Shown here piece after piece: positions 5,392-12,891 of a stretch of DNA of 13,075 nucleotides (positions are counted from its first letter, which is position 1; each line of letters begins with the position of its first letter). The position numbers and the translations under genes were made by a program. The notes under the pieces were generated by a model that saw only the letters and a list, made by a program, of their open reading frames with translations, did not search any database and was not told the DNA's origin. Source of the stretch: Candidatus Altimarinota bacterium (lineage in GTDB: Bacteria > Patescibacteriota > Gracilibacteria > RBG-16-42-10). Location of the stretch: assembly GCA_017984655.1 (NCBI GenBank), contig JAGNZB010000030.1, positions 1 to 13,075 on the forward strand, read 5' to 3'.

Positions 5392-5793
5392 ATGGAATTG
5401 ATTTTGTACACCGACGGTGGTTCACGTGGCAATCCTGGGCCTGCTGCTTGGGGATTTGTTATCTATCAAGATCGCAAAATGATCGCTGAACGCAGCGGCT
5501 ATCTTGGTATCACTACCAACAATGTTGCCGAATATACAGCCTGCATCGAAGGCTTACAGTACATCCTCACCACCTGGGGCACCGACCAAGTAGTCAGCTG
5601 CCTTGCTGATAGCAAACTAATGGTTGAACAGGTCAAAGGTAATTACAAAATCAAAGCACCACATCTCAAGCCGCTGATCACAAGCATTCGCCAACTCTGC
5701 GAGCAACAAAAATCCGTCCATTTCGGCCATATCCCTCGCGAACGCAATCACGAAGCTGATCGCATGGTCAATCAAGAATTAGATCGTCATTAA
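5392..5793 (+). CDS. rnhA: Ribonuclease HI-family protein (short bacterial/archaeal type)
   Basis: 133 residues. The four metal-binding acidic residues of RNase H are all visible: D8 in YTDGGSRGNPG, E47 in NNVAEYTA, D73 in LADSKLMV and D123 in RERNHEADRMVN. It should cut the RNA strand of RNA-DNA hybrids (Okazaki primers, R-loops). It is shorter than E. coli RNase HI (155 residues) and appears to lack the basic handle loop, as in the YpdQ/RnhC-like branch. The start was set at ATG 5392 because the family begins directly with this first beta-strand; an upstream in-frame TTG (5341) would add 17 residues without family similarity and overlaps the promoter candidate. It lies 12 bp before dnaX, so it is likely co-transcribed with replication genes. 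Confidence 0.88.
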   Translation: MELILYTDGGSRGNPGPAAWGFVIYQDRKMIAERSGYLGITTNNVAEYTACIEGLQYILTTWGTDQVVSCLADSKLMVEQVKGNYKIKAPHLKPLITSIRQLCEQQKSVHFGHIPRERNHEADRMVNQELDRH

Positions 5794-5805
5794 TCGTCCC
5801 CCGCC

Positions 5806-7302
5806 ATGGCTTATACTGTCTTCTATCGCAAATACCGTCCTAGCAGCTTTGATCAGGTCTTTGGTCAAAGTGCGATCACGATTACTTTGTTGCAAGCACT
5901 GAAGACAGGCAATGTTAGTCATGCTTATTTATTGTGCGGCCCTCGTGGTACAGGCAAGACCACGCTCGCGCGATTGATCGCCAAAGGAGTCAACTGCCTC
6001 AACCTCCAAGCAAACGGTGAGCCTTGTAACCAATGTAGCAACTGTGAAGATATCAAGAACAATAGCTTCCCAGACATTATTGAAATCGATGCTGCCTCTA
6101 ATCGTAGTATCGATGATGTCCGTGAGCTCAAAGACAAAGTTAGCTTCATGCCCCTGCAAGGAAAAAAGAAAGTCTATATCATCGATGAGGTCCACATGCT
6201 GACCAAAGAAGCCTTCAATGCTCTACTCAAGACCCTAGAAGAGCCACCTGCACATGTTCACTTTATTCTGGCTACCACTGAACGTCACAAAGTCCCTTCC
6301 ACAATCATTTCACGCACACAAAGTTTCTTACTCAAACCACTCAGCGAACCCAAAGTATTGGAACTTCTAAAAGGCGTCGTCACCAGTGAAGGCATCGCAG
6401 CTGATGAAGATGCGCTCACGATGATAGCACTTGCTAGTGAAGGAGGCGCACGTGATGCTCTGACATTATTGGAACAATGTGTGATCGACAAAGCGATTAC
6501 CGCAACTACCGTAACAAGCCAACTAGGCTTCGTCAGTAGTGCCGTGCTAGAAAAATTTTTCCACCTCTGGCAAAGTGGCGACAATGCCGAAAAGATGATC
6601 TACCTCGAGACACTCTATAATGATGGCATCATTGTTGACCAGTTTGTAAAACAAGCAATTTACTTTGCTCGCAAACTACTCCACCACTCAGTAAGGACGG
6701 GTGCAAAAGATCGCGATTGGTTATTTCGCTGTATCGAACAATTGATTCAATGTGAACGTCAATTACACTACACACCGATCGCAATTTTAGCATTAGAATT
6801 AGCATATCTTGGCCTAGTACCAACCGACCAAACACCAGCCACGGTCCCACCATCACCACCACAACCAGTAGTGGCGGCAAAACCACTCGTTCCCACTCCA
6901 CCAACAGTGCCAGTCCCAACCACATCCCCAATTGCTCAAGCTGTAGAGAGCAGTCACTCACCGCTAGCTGATAGTATCCAACAACCCACCAATACCTCAC
7001 CATCACTAGTTGAGAAGTGGCAACGCACAGTAAAACAGATCCAACACGCCAGCACTAAAATGGCTCTCAAGAACAGCGATATTGTTCAAGAAAATGAACG
7101 ATTGATCGTCTACGTCAATTCCCAGTTTGAGATGACCAAAGTACAAACCAACCAAGCCCTCCAAAGCATTCGAGATGCGGTTGGCAATGAATTCGGTAGT
7201 GTACTTGACGTAGAGTTCAGAGTGAAGCATGATCTGCCCCAGGCACAGGCAATGGTAACAAAAGTACAAGCGATCTTTGGTACATCCACCAGTGCTGCAT
7301 AA
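5806..7302 (+). CDS. dnaX: DNA polymerase III subunit gamma/tau (clamp loader ATPase)
   Basis: 498 residues, starting MAYTVFYRKYRPSSFDQVFGQ-like, the standard DnaX N-terminus. Visible are Walker A GPRGTGKT (45-52), four zinc-binding cysteines C64, C74, C77 and C80, Walker B IIDEVH (125-130), sensor 1 ATTE (156-159), the SRTQSF arginine-finger region (169-174) and sensor 2 GGARDAL (213-219). Clamp-loader domain III follows to about 335, then a Pro/Val/Thr-rich linker (about 340-400) and a C-terminal domain (about 400-498) that would correspond to the tau-specific part contacting helicase or polymerase. It loads the sliding clamp at primers. It lies 12 bp after rnhA and 16 bp before dnaB. An A-AAA-AAG heptamer occurs in frame at 6162-6168 but is too early to make gamma. 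No Shine-Dalgarno before the ATG. Confidence 0.97.
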   Translation: MAYTVFYRKYRPSSFDQVFGQSAITITLLQALKTGNVSHAYLLCGPRGTGKTTLARLIAKGVNCLNLQANGEPCNQCSNCEDIKNNSFPDIIEIDAASNRSIDDVRELKDKVSFMPLQGKKKVYIIDEVHMLTKEAFNALLKTLEEPPAHVHFILATTERHKVPSTIISRTQSFLLKPLSEPKVLELLKGVVTSEGIAADEDALTMIALASEGGARDALTLLEQCVIDKAITATTVTSQLGFVSSAVLEKFFHLWQSGDNAEKMIYLETLYNDGIIVDQFVKQAIYFARKLLHHSVRTGAKDRDWLFRCIEQLIQCERQLHYTPIAILALELAYLGLVPTDQTPATVPPSPPQPVVAAKPLVPTPPTVPVPTTSPIAQAVESSHSPLADSIQQPTNTSPSLVEKWQRTVKQIQHASTKMALKNSDIVQENERLIVYVNSQFEMTKVQTNQALQSIRDAVGNEFGSVLDVEFRVKHDLPQAQAMVTKVQAIFGTSTSAA

Positions 7303-7318
7303 TTGACCAGATCCGCGT

Positions 7319-8722
7319 ATGAATGACTTTATTCCCCCACATAGTATTGAAGCTGAACAAAGCGTCTTGGGCTCTGTTTTGATCGACAAAGATGCCTTCA
7401 TCAACATCTCTGATTTTATTACTGCTGATGATTTCTATGACAATCGTCATCGAGAAATTTATGGTGCTCTCCTAGAGCTCTTCAAGCGCTATCAGCCTAT
7501 CGATGTCCTGACCGTCGCCAATATCTTGGAAGAAAATGATCGTCTCGTTGAAGTCGGCAATAGTGATTATTTGATCCAACTGACACAGAGTGTCCCGACA
7601 TCAAGTCACGTCTATCACTACGCTCAAATCGTCAAACAAAAATCAACACTACGAAAATTAATTCTGGCCGGACAACAAATAGCAGCACTGGGATATGATG
7701 AGAAAGATGAAACCAAAGAAGTGCTAGAGAATGCCGAAAAGATTTTGTTCTCAGTTTCTCAGACCTTCGTCAAAAGCAAATTCGTCCATATCAAAGAAAT
7801 CCTCGATCAGTCATACGACCGTATTGCGGAACTTCATGCTGCCAATGAACGTGACGGTAGTGCATTCCGTGGCATTATCACTGGCTTCCATGCCTTGGAT
7901 AGTCAGCTTTCAGGATTACAACCATCAGATCTGATCATCCTCGCAGCCCGCCCATCCATGGGTAAAACTGCCTTTGCGCTCAATATTGCGCAGAATGTCG
8001 CCAAGAATAGCAAAAAGACAGTCGGCGTCTTCTCTTTGGAAATGTCCAAAGACCAACTAGTAGAACGTATGTTCTGTTCGATGATGGGACTAGACTCATG
8101 GAAACTGCGCAATGGCAAACTAACTGACGATGAACTCAGCAACATCGGTGTCGTCATGCAAGATCTCAACAATATCAATATGTTCATTGATGATGCTGCC
8201 GACTGTAGCATCATCGATCTTCGCACCAAGGCCCGCCGTCTCCAGCAAGAGCACGGCTTGGACCTCCTCATCATCGACTATCTCCAATTGATGAGCAGTA
8301 GTAGCCCAACGAAAGATAATAACCAAGTACAAAAGATCTCTGAGATATCTCGCTCACTCAAATTATTGGCTCGCGAGCTCCAAGTGCCCATTATTGCCCT
8401 CTCTCAGCTCTCTCGTACGGTAGAAAGTCGTCAAGAAAAGATTCCACAGCTTTCTGATCTTCGGGACTCAGGCTCTATCGAGCAAGATGCAGACATCGTG
8501 CTCTTTATCTACCGTGATGATTACTACAACAGCGACAGTTCTCGCCCAGGCACAGCTGATATTATTATTGCCAAACATCGCGCTGGACCAACTGGCAAAG
8601 TAGAATTGGGCTTCAAGAAAGAACAAGTGCTCTTCGTCAACATCGACAACCACCACACCCCACCACCAGAGCACCAAAGCAACTACGCACCAAAACCCCA
8701 ACACTCACCAGCCCACTGGTAA
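7319..8722 (+). CDS. dnaB: Replicative DNA helicase DnaB
   Basis: 467 residues, usual length. The N-terminal helical domain begins PPHSIEAEQSVLGSVL (6-21). The RecA-like motor starts around 185 with GFHALDSQLSGLQPSDL and has Walker A ARPSMGKT (210-217), the catalytic-glutamate strand FSLEM (238-242), Walker B LLIIDYLQ (316-323), ALSQLSR (360-366) and LSDLRDSGSIEQDAD (378-392), all hallmarks of the family. No intein interrupts the Walker A or DRD site. It unwinds the fork 5' to 3' as a hexamer and would act with the DnaX clamp loader encoded just upstream (16-bp gap). The last 27 residues (441-467) form a His/Pro/Asn-rich tail outside the conserved fold. No Shine-Dalgarno. Confidence 0.97.
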   Translation: MNDFIPPHSIEAEQSVLGSVLIDKDAFINISDFITADDFYDNRHREIYGALLELFKRYQPIDVLTVANILEENDRLVEVGNSDYLIQLTQSVPTSSHVYHYAQIVKQKSTLRKLILAGQQIAALGYDEKDETKEVLENAEKILFSVSQTFVKSKFVHIKEILDQSYDRIAELHAANERDGSAFRGIITGFHALDSQLSGLQPSDLIILAARPSMGKTAFALNIAQNVAKNSKKTVGVFSLEMSKDQLVERMFCSMMGLDSWKLRNGKLTDDELSNIGVVMQDLNNINMFIDDAADCSIIDLRTKARRLQQEHGLDLLIIDYLQLMSSSSPTKDNNQVQKISEISRSLKLLARELQVPIIALSQLSRTVESRQEKIPQLSDLRDSGSIEQDADIVLFIYRDDYYNSDSSRPGTADIIIAKHRAGPTGKVELGFKKEQVLFVNIDNHHTPPPEHQSNYAPKPQHSPAHW

Positions 8723-8750
8723 TTGACTATGCCACAAGTGCTGCTATCGT
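8723..8750 (+). promoter_or_regulatory. Candidate promoter for the fur-murC-cfa-dus run
   Basis: TTGACT (8723-8728, five of six matches to the -35 consensus) directly follows the dnaB stop codon. TATCGT (8745-8750, four of six) lies 16 bp downstream. Transcription would start just at or inside the Fur-box candidate at 8757-8775. The -10 element is weak. Confidence 0.4.
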
Positions 8751-8756
8751 GGAGTT

Positions 8757-8775
8757 GCGAATAACAATCATTTTC
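8757..8775 (+). promoter_or_regulatory. Candidate Fur-family operator upstream of the fur-like gene
   Basis: The 19-bp site matches the classical 19-bp Fur box (two inverted GATAAT-like halves) at 14 of 19 positions when aligned by eye. The right half, CAATCATTTTC, matches 9 of 11. It sits 7 bp downstream of the candidate -10 and 19 bp before the regulator's ATG, a position suited to autorepression. A/T-rich sequence raises the chance level. Confidence 0.4.
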
Positions 8776-8794
8776 ATTCTTTATTTCTGCCGCT

Positions 8795-9232
8795 ATGGAA
8801 GCTGTAGTAAAGTTGCTGACGGATAAGAACATCCCCATCACACTCCAACGCCGAGTCATCCTGGAAGAACTGACAAAAAGAAACGACCACCCCACAGCAG
8901 AAGAACTCTACCAAGGTCTTCGCCACAAAATGCGCAAACTGAGCCTGGCGACAATCTATAGGACCCTAGAAACCCTGACAAAAGCTCACTTGATCACCGA
9001 GCACCATCAAGGTAAGTATTCTAGCCGCTATGAAGTCAATCGAGGATCACACTATCACGTCATCTGTCTCAAGTGTGGCAAGATGGAAGATGTCTTTGGT
9101 ATTGCTATCCAATCACTAGAAGATGAGGTAGCAAAGATGACTGGCTACCGTATTGAGAAGCATCGGCTAGACATTTATGGTCTCTGTCCACAGTGTCGCA
9201 TCAGCACTATTCCAATCCAAATTCAAACCTAA
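8795..9232 (+). CDS. Fur-family metalloregulator, PerR-like
   Basis: 145 residues, the normal Fur-family size. The N-terminal winged helix spans about 1-78 (ITLQRRVILEEL; recognition helix around SLATIYRTLETL, 50-61). The dimer domain has the structural zinc site, two CxxC pairs: C91/C94 and C131/C134. The regulatory metal site aligns as H32, E80, H86, H88 and D99, corresponding to PerR H37, D85, H91, H93 and D104. Asp rather than Glu at the last position is PerR-like; Glu at the second departs from PerR. It would be a DNA-binding repressor responding to Fe/Mn and perhaps peroxide; Fur or Zur function cannot be excluded. It is 72 bp after dnaB and 2 bp before murC, and a candidate Fur box precedes it. 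No Shine-Dalgarno. Confidence 0.9.
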   Translation: MEAVVKLLTDKNIPITLQRRVILEELTKRNDHPTAEELYQGLRHKMRKLSLATIYRTLETLTKAHLITEHHQGKYSSRYEVNRGSHYHVICLKCGKMEDVFGIAIQSLEDEVAKMTGYRIEKHRLDIYGLCPQCRISTIPIQIQT

Positions 9233-9234
9233 TT

Positions 9235-10632
9235 ATGATTCACTTAGAGGCTATCAATCGCATTCACATGATTGGGATCAAAGGCTCAGGAATGACCGCA
9301 CTTGCTCAAGTACTCCAGAGCCAAGGCAAACAAATCACCGGATCTGACCAGGAAGAAGTGTTCTTTACTGACCAAATCCTAAGAGACCTCAATATTGCTA
9401 TGGTAGAGACGATGTCTCCAGCCAATATTACTGATGACATTGAGCTAGTAGTGGTTTCTGCCGCCTGGGAGCAACACCCAGAAACATTGAGAGCAAAAGA
9501 GCTCAATATCCCGATCGTGAACTATCCAGAGATGCTGGGCATCTTATCAGCTGGACGCCCGAGCATTGGCGTCTCAGGTACACATGGGAAAACTACCACT
9601 ACAGCCTTATTGGGATTGGCTGCTATCAACTTGGGTCTCGACCCTACAGTGATAGTCGGTTCCCAAGTGCCACAGTTTCATAACACCAACGCAGCTACAG
9701 GCAAAGGTGAGTATTTGATCGCTGAGACCTGTGAATACCGCAGACACTTCCTCAACTTCCACCCCACCAAGATCATCATCACCAATCTCGAAGCCGACCA
9801 TCTCGACTACTTCCGTGATCTGGAAGACATCATCTTGGCTTTTCAGCAATACATCGACCTCCTCCCAGCCGGCGGCACCATCGTCTGTTGCATTGATAGC
9901 TCAGCAGTAAGAACACTGTTACAGAAGCTCACCAGAACTGATATCGAGATCATAACATATGGTGTAGCTGCCGATGCTCAGTATCGATTAGTCAACCACC
10001 GAGTAGAAGGCAATAAGCAACACTTTCAAATAGTAAGCAACGGCCACAGCGAAGAGTTCTCCATGCAAATCCCAGGCAAACACAACTGCCTCAACGCCAC
10101 AGCAGTCTATGCTCTCTGCCAATCCATCATCGCTCCAGACCATCACACAACAGCTATTTTGCGCGACACTATTGCCACCTATCAATCTACTACTAGACGC
10201 ATGCAGTACATCGGGAAACGAGGCAACATGCTTGTTTATGACGACTATGGTCACCACCCCACCGAGATTGCAGCGACACTACGAGCATTACGTGAATTCT
10301 TTCCCACACACAAGATCATTGCCAGTTTCATGCCTCACACCTATACGCGCACCCAAAAACTAATGGATGAATTCGCCCGTGCTTTTTCAGATGCCGACGA
10401 AGTGATCATTAATGAAATTTATGCCTCAGCAAGAGAAGCACCAATTGCGGGTATCAGTGGTGAACGCTTAGCCGAAGTCACACAACAGTACCATCCCCAT
10501 GCTCGCTACTTAAATAAAATAGATACAGCTGCCTATATCAAGAACATCCCTATTGCCGATCAGCAATTATTTGTTACCATTGGCGCAGGTGACAATTGGA
10601 AAATCTCACAACAACTATCTTTATCTCTATGA
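9235..10632 (+). CDS. murC: UDP-N-acetylmuramate--L-alanine ligase
   Basis: 465 residues with the three Mur-ligase domains. The N-terminal Rossmann domain has GIKGSGM (14-20), the ATP loop is GTHGKTTT (115-122), the central domain has ETCEYRRHFLNF (164-175, like Bacillus MurC) and TNLEADHLDYF (183-193), and the C-terminal domain has DDYGHHPTEI (336-345) and HTYTR (368-372). It adds L-alanine to UDP-MurNAc using ATP, the first step of the stem peptide, in the cytoplasm. The start at 9235 is chosen because homologues begin with this strand and it leaves a 2-bp gap after the regulator; a GTG at 9193 would add 14 unrelated residues overlapping it. The stop TGA overlaps the next start (ATGA, 10629-10632), so coupling is likely. 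An Mpl ligase is less likely given the EYRRHF motif. Confidence 0.93.
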   Translation: MIHLEAINRIHMIGIKGSGMTALAQVLQSQGKQITGSDQEEVFFTDQILRDLNIAMVETMSPANITDDIELVVVSAAWEQHPETLRAKELNIPIVNYPEMLGILSAGRPSIGVSGTHGKTTTTALLGLAAINLGLDPTVIVGSQVPQFHNTNAATGKGEYLIAETCEYRRHFLNFHPTKIIITNLEADHLDYFRDLEDIILAFQQYIDLLPAGGTIVCCIDSSAVRTLLQKLTRTDIEIITYGVAADAQYRLVNHRVEGNKQHFQIVSNGHSEEFSMQIPGKHNCLNATAVYALCQSIIAPDHHTTAILRDTIATYQSTTRRMQYIGKRGNMLVYDDYGHHPTEIAATLRALREFFPTHKIIASFMPHTYTRTQKLMDEFARAFSDADEVIINEIYASAREAPIAGISGERLAEVTQQYHPHARYLNKIDTAAYIKNIPIADQQLFVTIGAGDNWKISQQLSLSL

Positions 10633-11828
10633 GTACCCAGTTTACTATAATCGATCAACTGTTCAGCCAGATTACCCATGTTCCCTTTGCAGTAGAATAT
10701 TGGGATGAAGGCAAACGTCGATATGGCACAGGAGAGCCAATATTTACGATCATTTTCAAAGAAAAAGCAGTTATCGATGATATTTTGCATCATGTGAGTC
10801 TTGGTTTTGGTGAAAATTACACCCAAGGCAAGATCGAGGTACTAGGAGACTTCCCACGCATGTGTGGATTGCTTTTTGATAAAGAAATCGAGAGTATTCG
10901 CCCTAGTCTCAAACAAATGATGTCAATCATGTGGCTACGGTTGAGTCAAAAAAATACGATTAGCCAATCACGCAAAAATATCAGCCATCACTATGATCTC
11001 AGTAATCAATTTTATCAGTTGATGCTCGACAAACGGATGGTTTATTCTTGTGCTTACTTTACTGACCCACAAAATACTGTCGATCAGGCTCAAGAAGACA
11101 AATTAGAATACATTTGCCGCAAGCTCCTCTTAGAACCTGGCCAATCCCTTCTCGACATTGGTTGTGGTTGGGGTGCCTTGGTAATCTATGCAGCTCAAAA
11201 ATATGGCGTCAAAGCAACCGGAATCACACTCAGCAAAAATCAACTAGAAGAAGCACAGAAACGGGTCAAAGCCGCCGGACTGGAGAAATTAGTCACCCTA
11301 GAGTTGATCGACTACCGAGAATTAGCAGCACAAAATCGCACCTTCGATCGCATTGTCAGCGTAGGCATGATGGAACATGTCGGCAAGGACCATATCGGTG
11401 ACTATATGCAGACCAACAAAAAATTACTCAAACCCAATGGTATTGGACTTCTCCATACTATTGGTAAGATGAAGAGTGGCACAATCGATGACTGGATGAA
11501 CAAATACATTTTCCCTGGGGCGTACCTACCAGAACCTGGTGAGCTGATTGATGCAATGCGCGACGTAGAGATGGAAGCATACCTACTTGAGAATCTCCGC
11601 ACGCATTATGCAATGACATTGACAGCATGGCTTGCCAACTTTGAGAAGAACATTGACGAGATTAGGAAGATTGTGAGTCCCGAGACTATTCAAATCTACC
11701 GTCTCTACCTCAATGGTTGTATTGGAGCATTTACCTATGGTGACATCAACCTCTATCAGATCAGTTATAGCAATGGCCTCACCAACAACTCAGGCGTCCC
11801 TCTGACCAATAAGTACCTGCATGCATAA
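10629..11828 (+). CDS. cfa: Cyclopropane-fatty-acyl-phospholipid synthase (CFA synthase family)
   Basis: 399 residues. An N-terminal lipid-binding-like domain (about 1-110) precedes a SAM-dependent methyltransferase domain. Signatures are HYDLSNQFY (121-129), YSCAYF with C141, SAM motif I LLDIGCGWG (174-182), MMEHVG with E249, LLHTIG with H276, YIFPGAYLPE (293-302) and Y327 before LTAW; these match the E. coli active-site residues C139, E239, H266 and Y317. It transfers a methylene from SAM to unsaturated acyl chains of membrane phospholipids, a stress-protective change. The ATG at 10629 overlaps the murC stop by four bases; an upstream TTG at 10596 adds 11 unconvincing residues. The 3' end overlaps the next gene by 8 bp. 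A methyl-branched or mycolate-type product cannot be ruled out. Confidence 0.93.
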   Translation: MSTQFTIIDQLFSQITHVPFAVEYWDEGKRRYGTGEPIFTIIFKEKAVIDDILHHVSLGFGENYTQGKIEVLGDFPRMCGLLFDKEIESIRPSLKQMMSIMWLRLSQKNTISQSRKNISHHYDLSNQFYQLMLDKRMVYSCAYFTDPQNTVDQAQEDKLEYICRKLLLEPGQSLLDIGCGWGALVIYAAQKYGVKATGITLSKNQLEEAQKRVKAAGLEKLVTLELIDYRELAAQNRTFDRIVSVGMMEHVGKDHIGDYMQTNKKLLKPNGIGLLHTIGKMKSGTIDDWMNKYIFPGAYLPEPGELIDAMRDVEMEAYLLENLRTHYAMTLTAWLANFEKNIDEIRKIVSPETIQIYRLYLNGCIGAFTYGDINLYQISYSNGLTNNSGVPLTNKYLHA

Positions 11829-12876
11829 AGGGTTCTGGGCCACATTACCGACACCAATCATCGGCCTTGCACCAATGGATGGAGTCACTGACGTAGTCTT
11901 CCGTAGTCTGGTGCACAAATACAGTAATCCCACATTGATGATTACTGAATTCGTCTCGGTAGAAGGAATGTGCGTCGGTAATCCTGAGAAACTCTTCATT
12001 CCCTTTCTCTTCGAAGAAAGCAAAAGACCAATACTAGCACAAGTATTTGGTAGTGACCCGGATGCGTTTTATCGTGCCGCGATTATGGTCGCTCATATGG
12101 GATTTGATGGCATAGACATCAATATGGGCTGTCCCGCTAAGAATATCTCTGCGAGAGGCGCTGGCGCTGGCTTGATCAGAACACCCGACCTCGCCCGAGA
12201 AATCATCAAAGCAGTACAACAAGGAGTCTCTGACTATACCAATGGCAGAGGCATCGACGATATCAATATCCCCACCAAAACCAAAGCTTATTTGCATACG
12301 CATTACCCAGTGGGCGGAACAAAGCTCTTGCCAATCTCCATCAAAACACGAATCGGTTATGATGAGGTTGTAGTAGAATCGTGGATTGAGAACCTCCTCA
12401 GCTGTGAACCGGCAAACATCAGTATCCACGGCCGCACTCTTGAACAAATGTACAGTGGCAGAGCTGACTGGGAAGCTATTGGGAGAGGAGCAGCTCTCAT
12501 TCACCAAACTACTACCACTGTACTTGGCAATGGCGACGTAGACAGTATTAGCGACGCCCACCAAAAGATTGCACACTATCAAGTCGATGGCGTGTTGATC
12601 GGCAGAGCCACCTTCGGTAATCCTTGGTTGTTCAGTCCCCAACCAGTCAGTCCAATCGACAAACTGACAGTAGCCTTGGAGCACAGTAAGCTCTACGAAC
12701 AATGGTTTGGCACAGAATTCTTCCACCCGATGCGCAAACATCTCAGCTGGTATTCACATGGCTTTGTCGGAGCCAAGGAACTACGGCTAGCACTGATCAA
12801 AGCTAATAATGCTAGTGACGTCGAAACTATTCTCCAAAGCTTCAGCAACAATCACCCAATTGTGTTACCATCTTAA
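11821..12876 (+). CDS. dus: tRNA-dihydrouridine synthase family protein
   Basis: 351 residues, an FMN-dependent TIM barrel. Motifs in order: GLAPMDGVTD (15-24), AQVFGSDP (73-80), DINMGCPAKNI with the catalytic cysteine C104 (99-109), SIKTRIG (173-179, FMN-contacting lysine/arginine), SIHGRT (201-206), GNGDV (236-240) and GRATFGNPW (261-269). It reduces specific uridines in the tRNA D-loop. Between the helix after the catalytic cysteine (ends about 135) and SIKTRIG there is an extra stretch of about 30 residues (136-168, containing NGRGIDD and HTHYPVGG) where most Dus proteins have a short turn. It overlaps the cfa 3' end by 8 bp, so it is probably the fourth gene of the regulator-murC-cfa transcript. 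The exact Dus subtype and target uridine are not assigned. Confidence 0.93.
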   Translation: MHKGFWATLPTPIIGLAPMDGVTDVVFRSLVHKYSNPTLMITEFVSVEGMCVGNPEKLFIPFLFEESKRPILAQVFGSDPDAFYRAAIMVAHMGFDGIDINMGCPAKNISARGAGAGLIRTPDLAREIIKAVQQGVSDYTNGRGIDDINIPTKTKAYLHTHYPVGGTKLLPISIKTRIGYDEVVVESWIENLLSCEPANISIHGRTLEQMYSGRADWEAIGRGAALIHQTTTTVLGNGDVDSISDAHQKIAHYQVDGVLIGRATFGNPWLFSPQPVSPIDKLTVALEHSKLYEQWFGTEFFHPMRKHLSWYSHGFVGAKELRLALIKANNASDVETILQSFSNNHPIVLPS

Positions 12877-12891
12877 AGCATTTTCTTTTTT

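Noticed and set aside
6162..6168. A-AAA-AAG slippery heptamer in the correct frame inside dnaX, like the E. coli tau/gamma frameshift site.
   Set aside because: It lies at codons 119-121, before Walker B; a -1 shift meets a TGA within about seven codons, giving a useless fragment. It simply encodes Gly-Lys-Lys-Lys, and no stimulatory stem was evident.
9193..9234. GTG start for murC inside the regulator gene.
   Set aside because: The ATG at 9235 matches family N-termini and gives a natural 2-bp gap.
10596..10628. TTG start for the CFA synthase inside murC.
   Set aside because: The ATG at 10629 forms a typical ATGA stop/start overlap; the added residues are murC codons read out of frame.
10629..10650. 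Possibility that UGA is read as Gly (code 25), since murC is the only gene ending in TGA and a TAA follows six codons later.
   Set aside because: No gene among about 3,900 codons contains an in-frame TGA, which would be very unlikely if UGA were a sense codon.
12034..12741. Open reading frame of 235 codons on the minus strand, opposite dus.
   Set aside because: The plus-strand Dus has all family motifs; the antisense frame is low in recognisable features.
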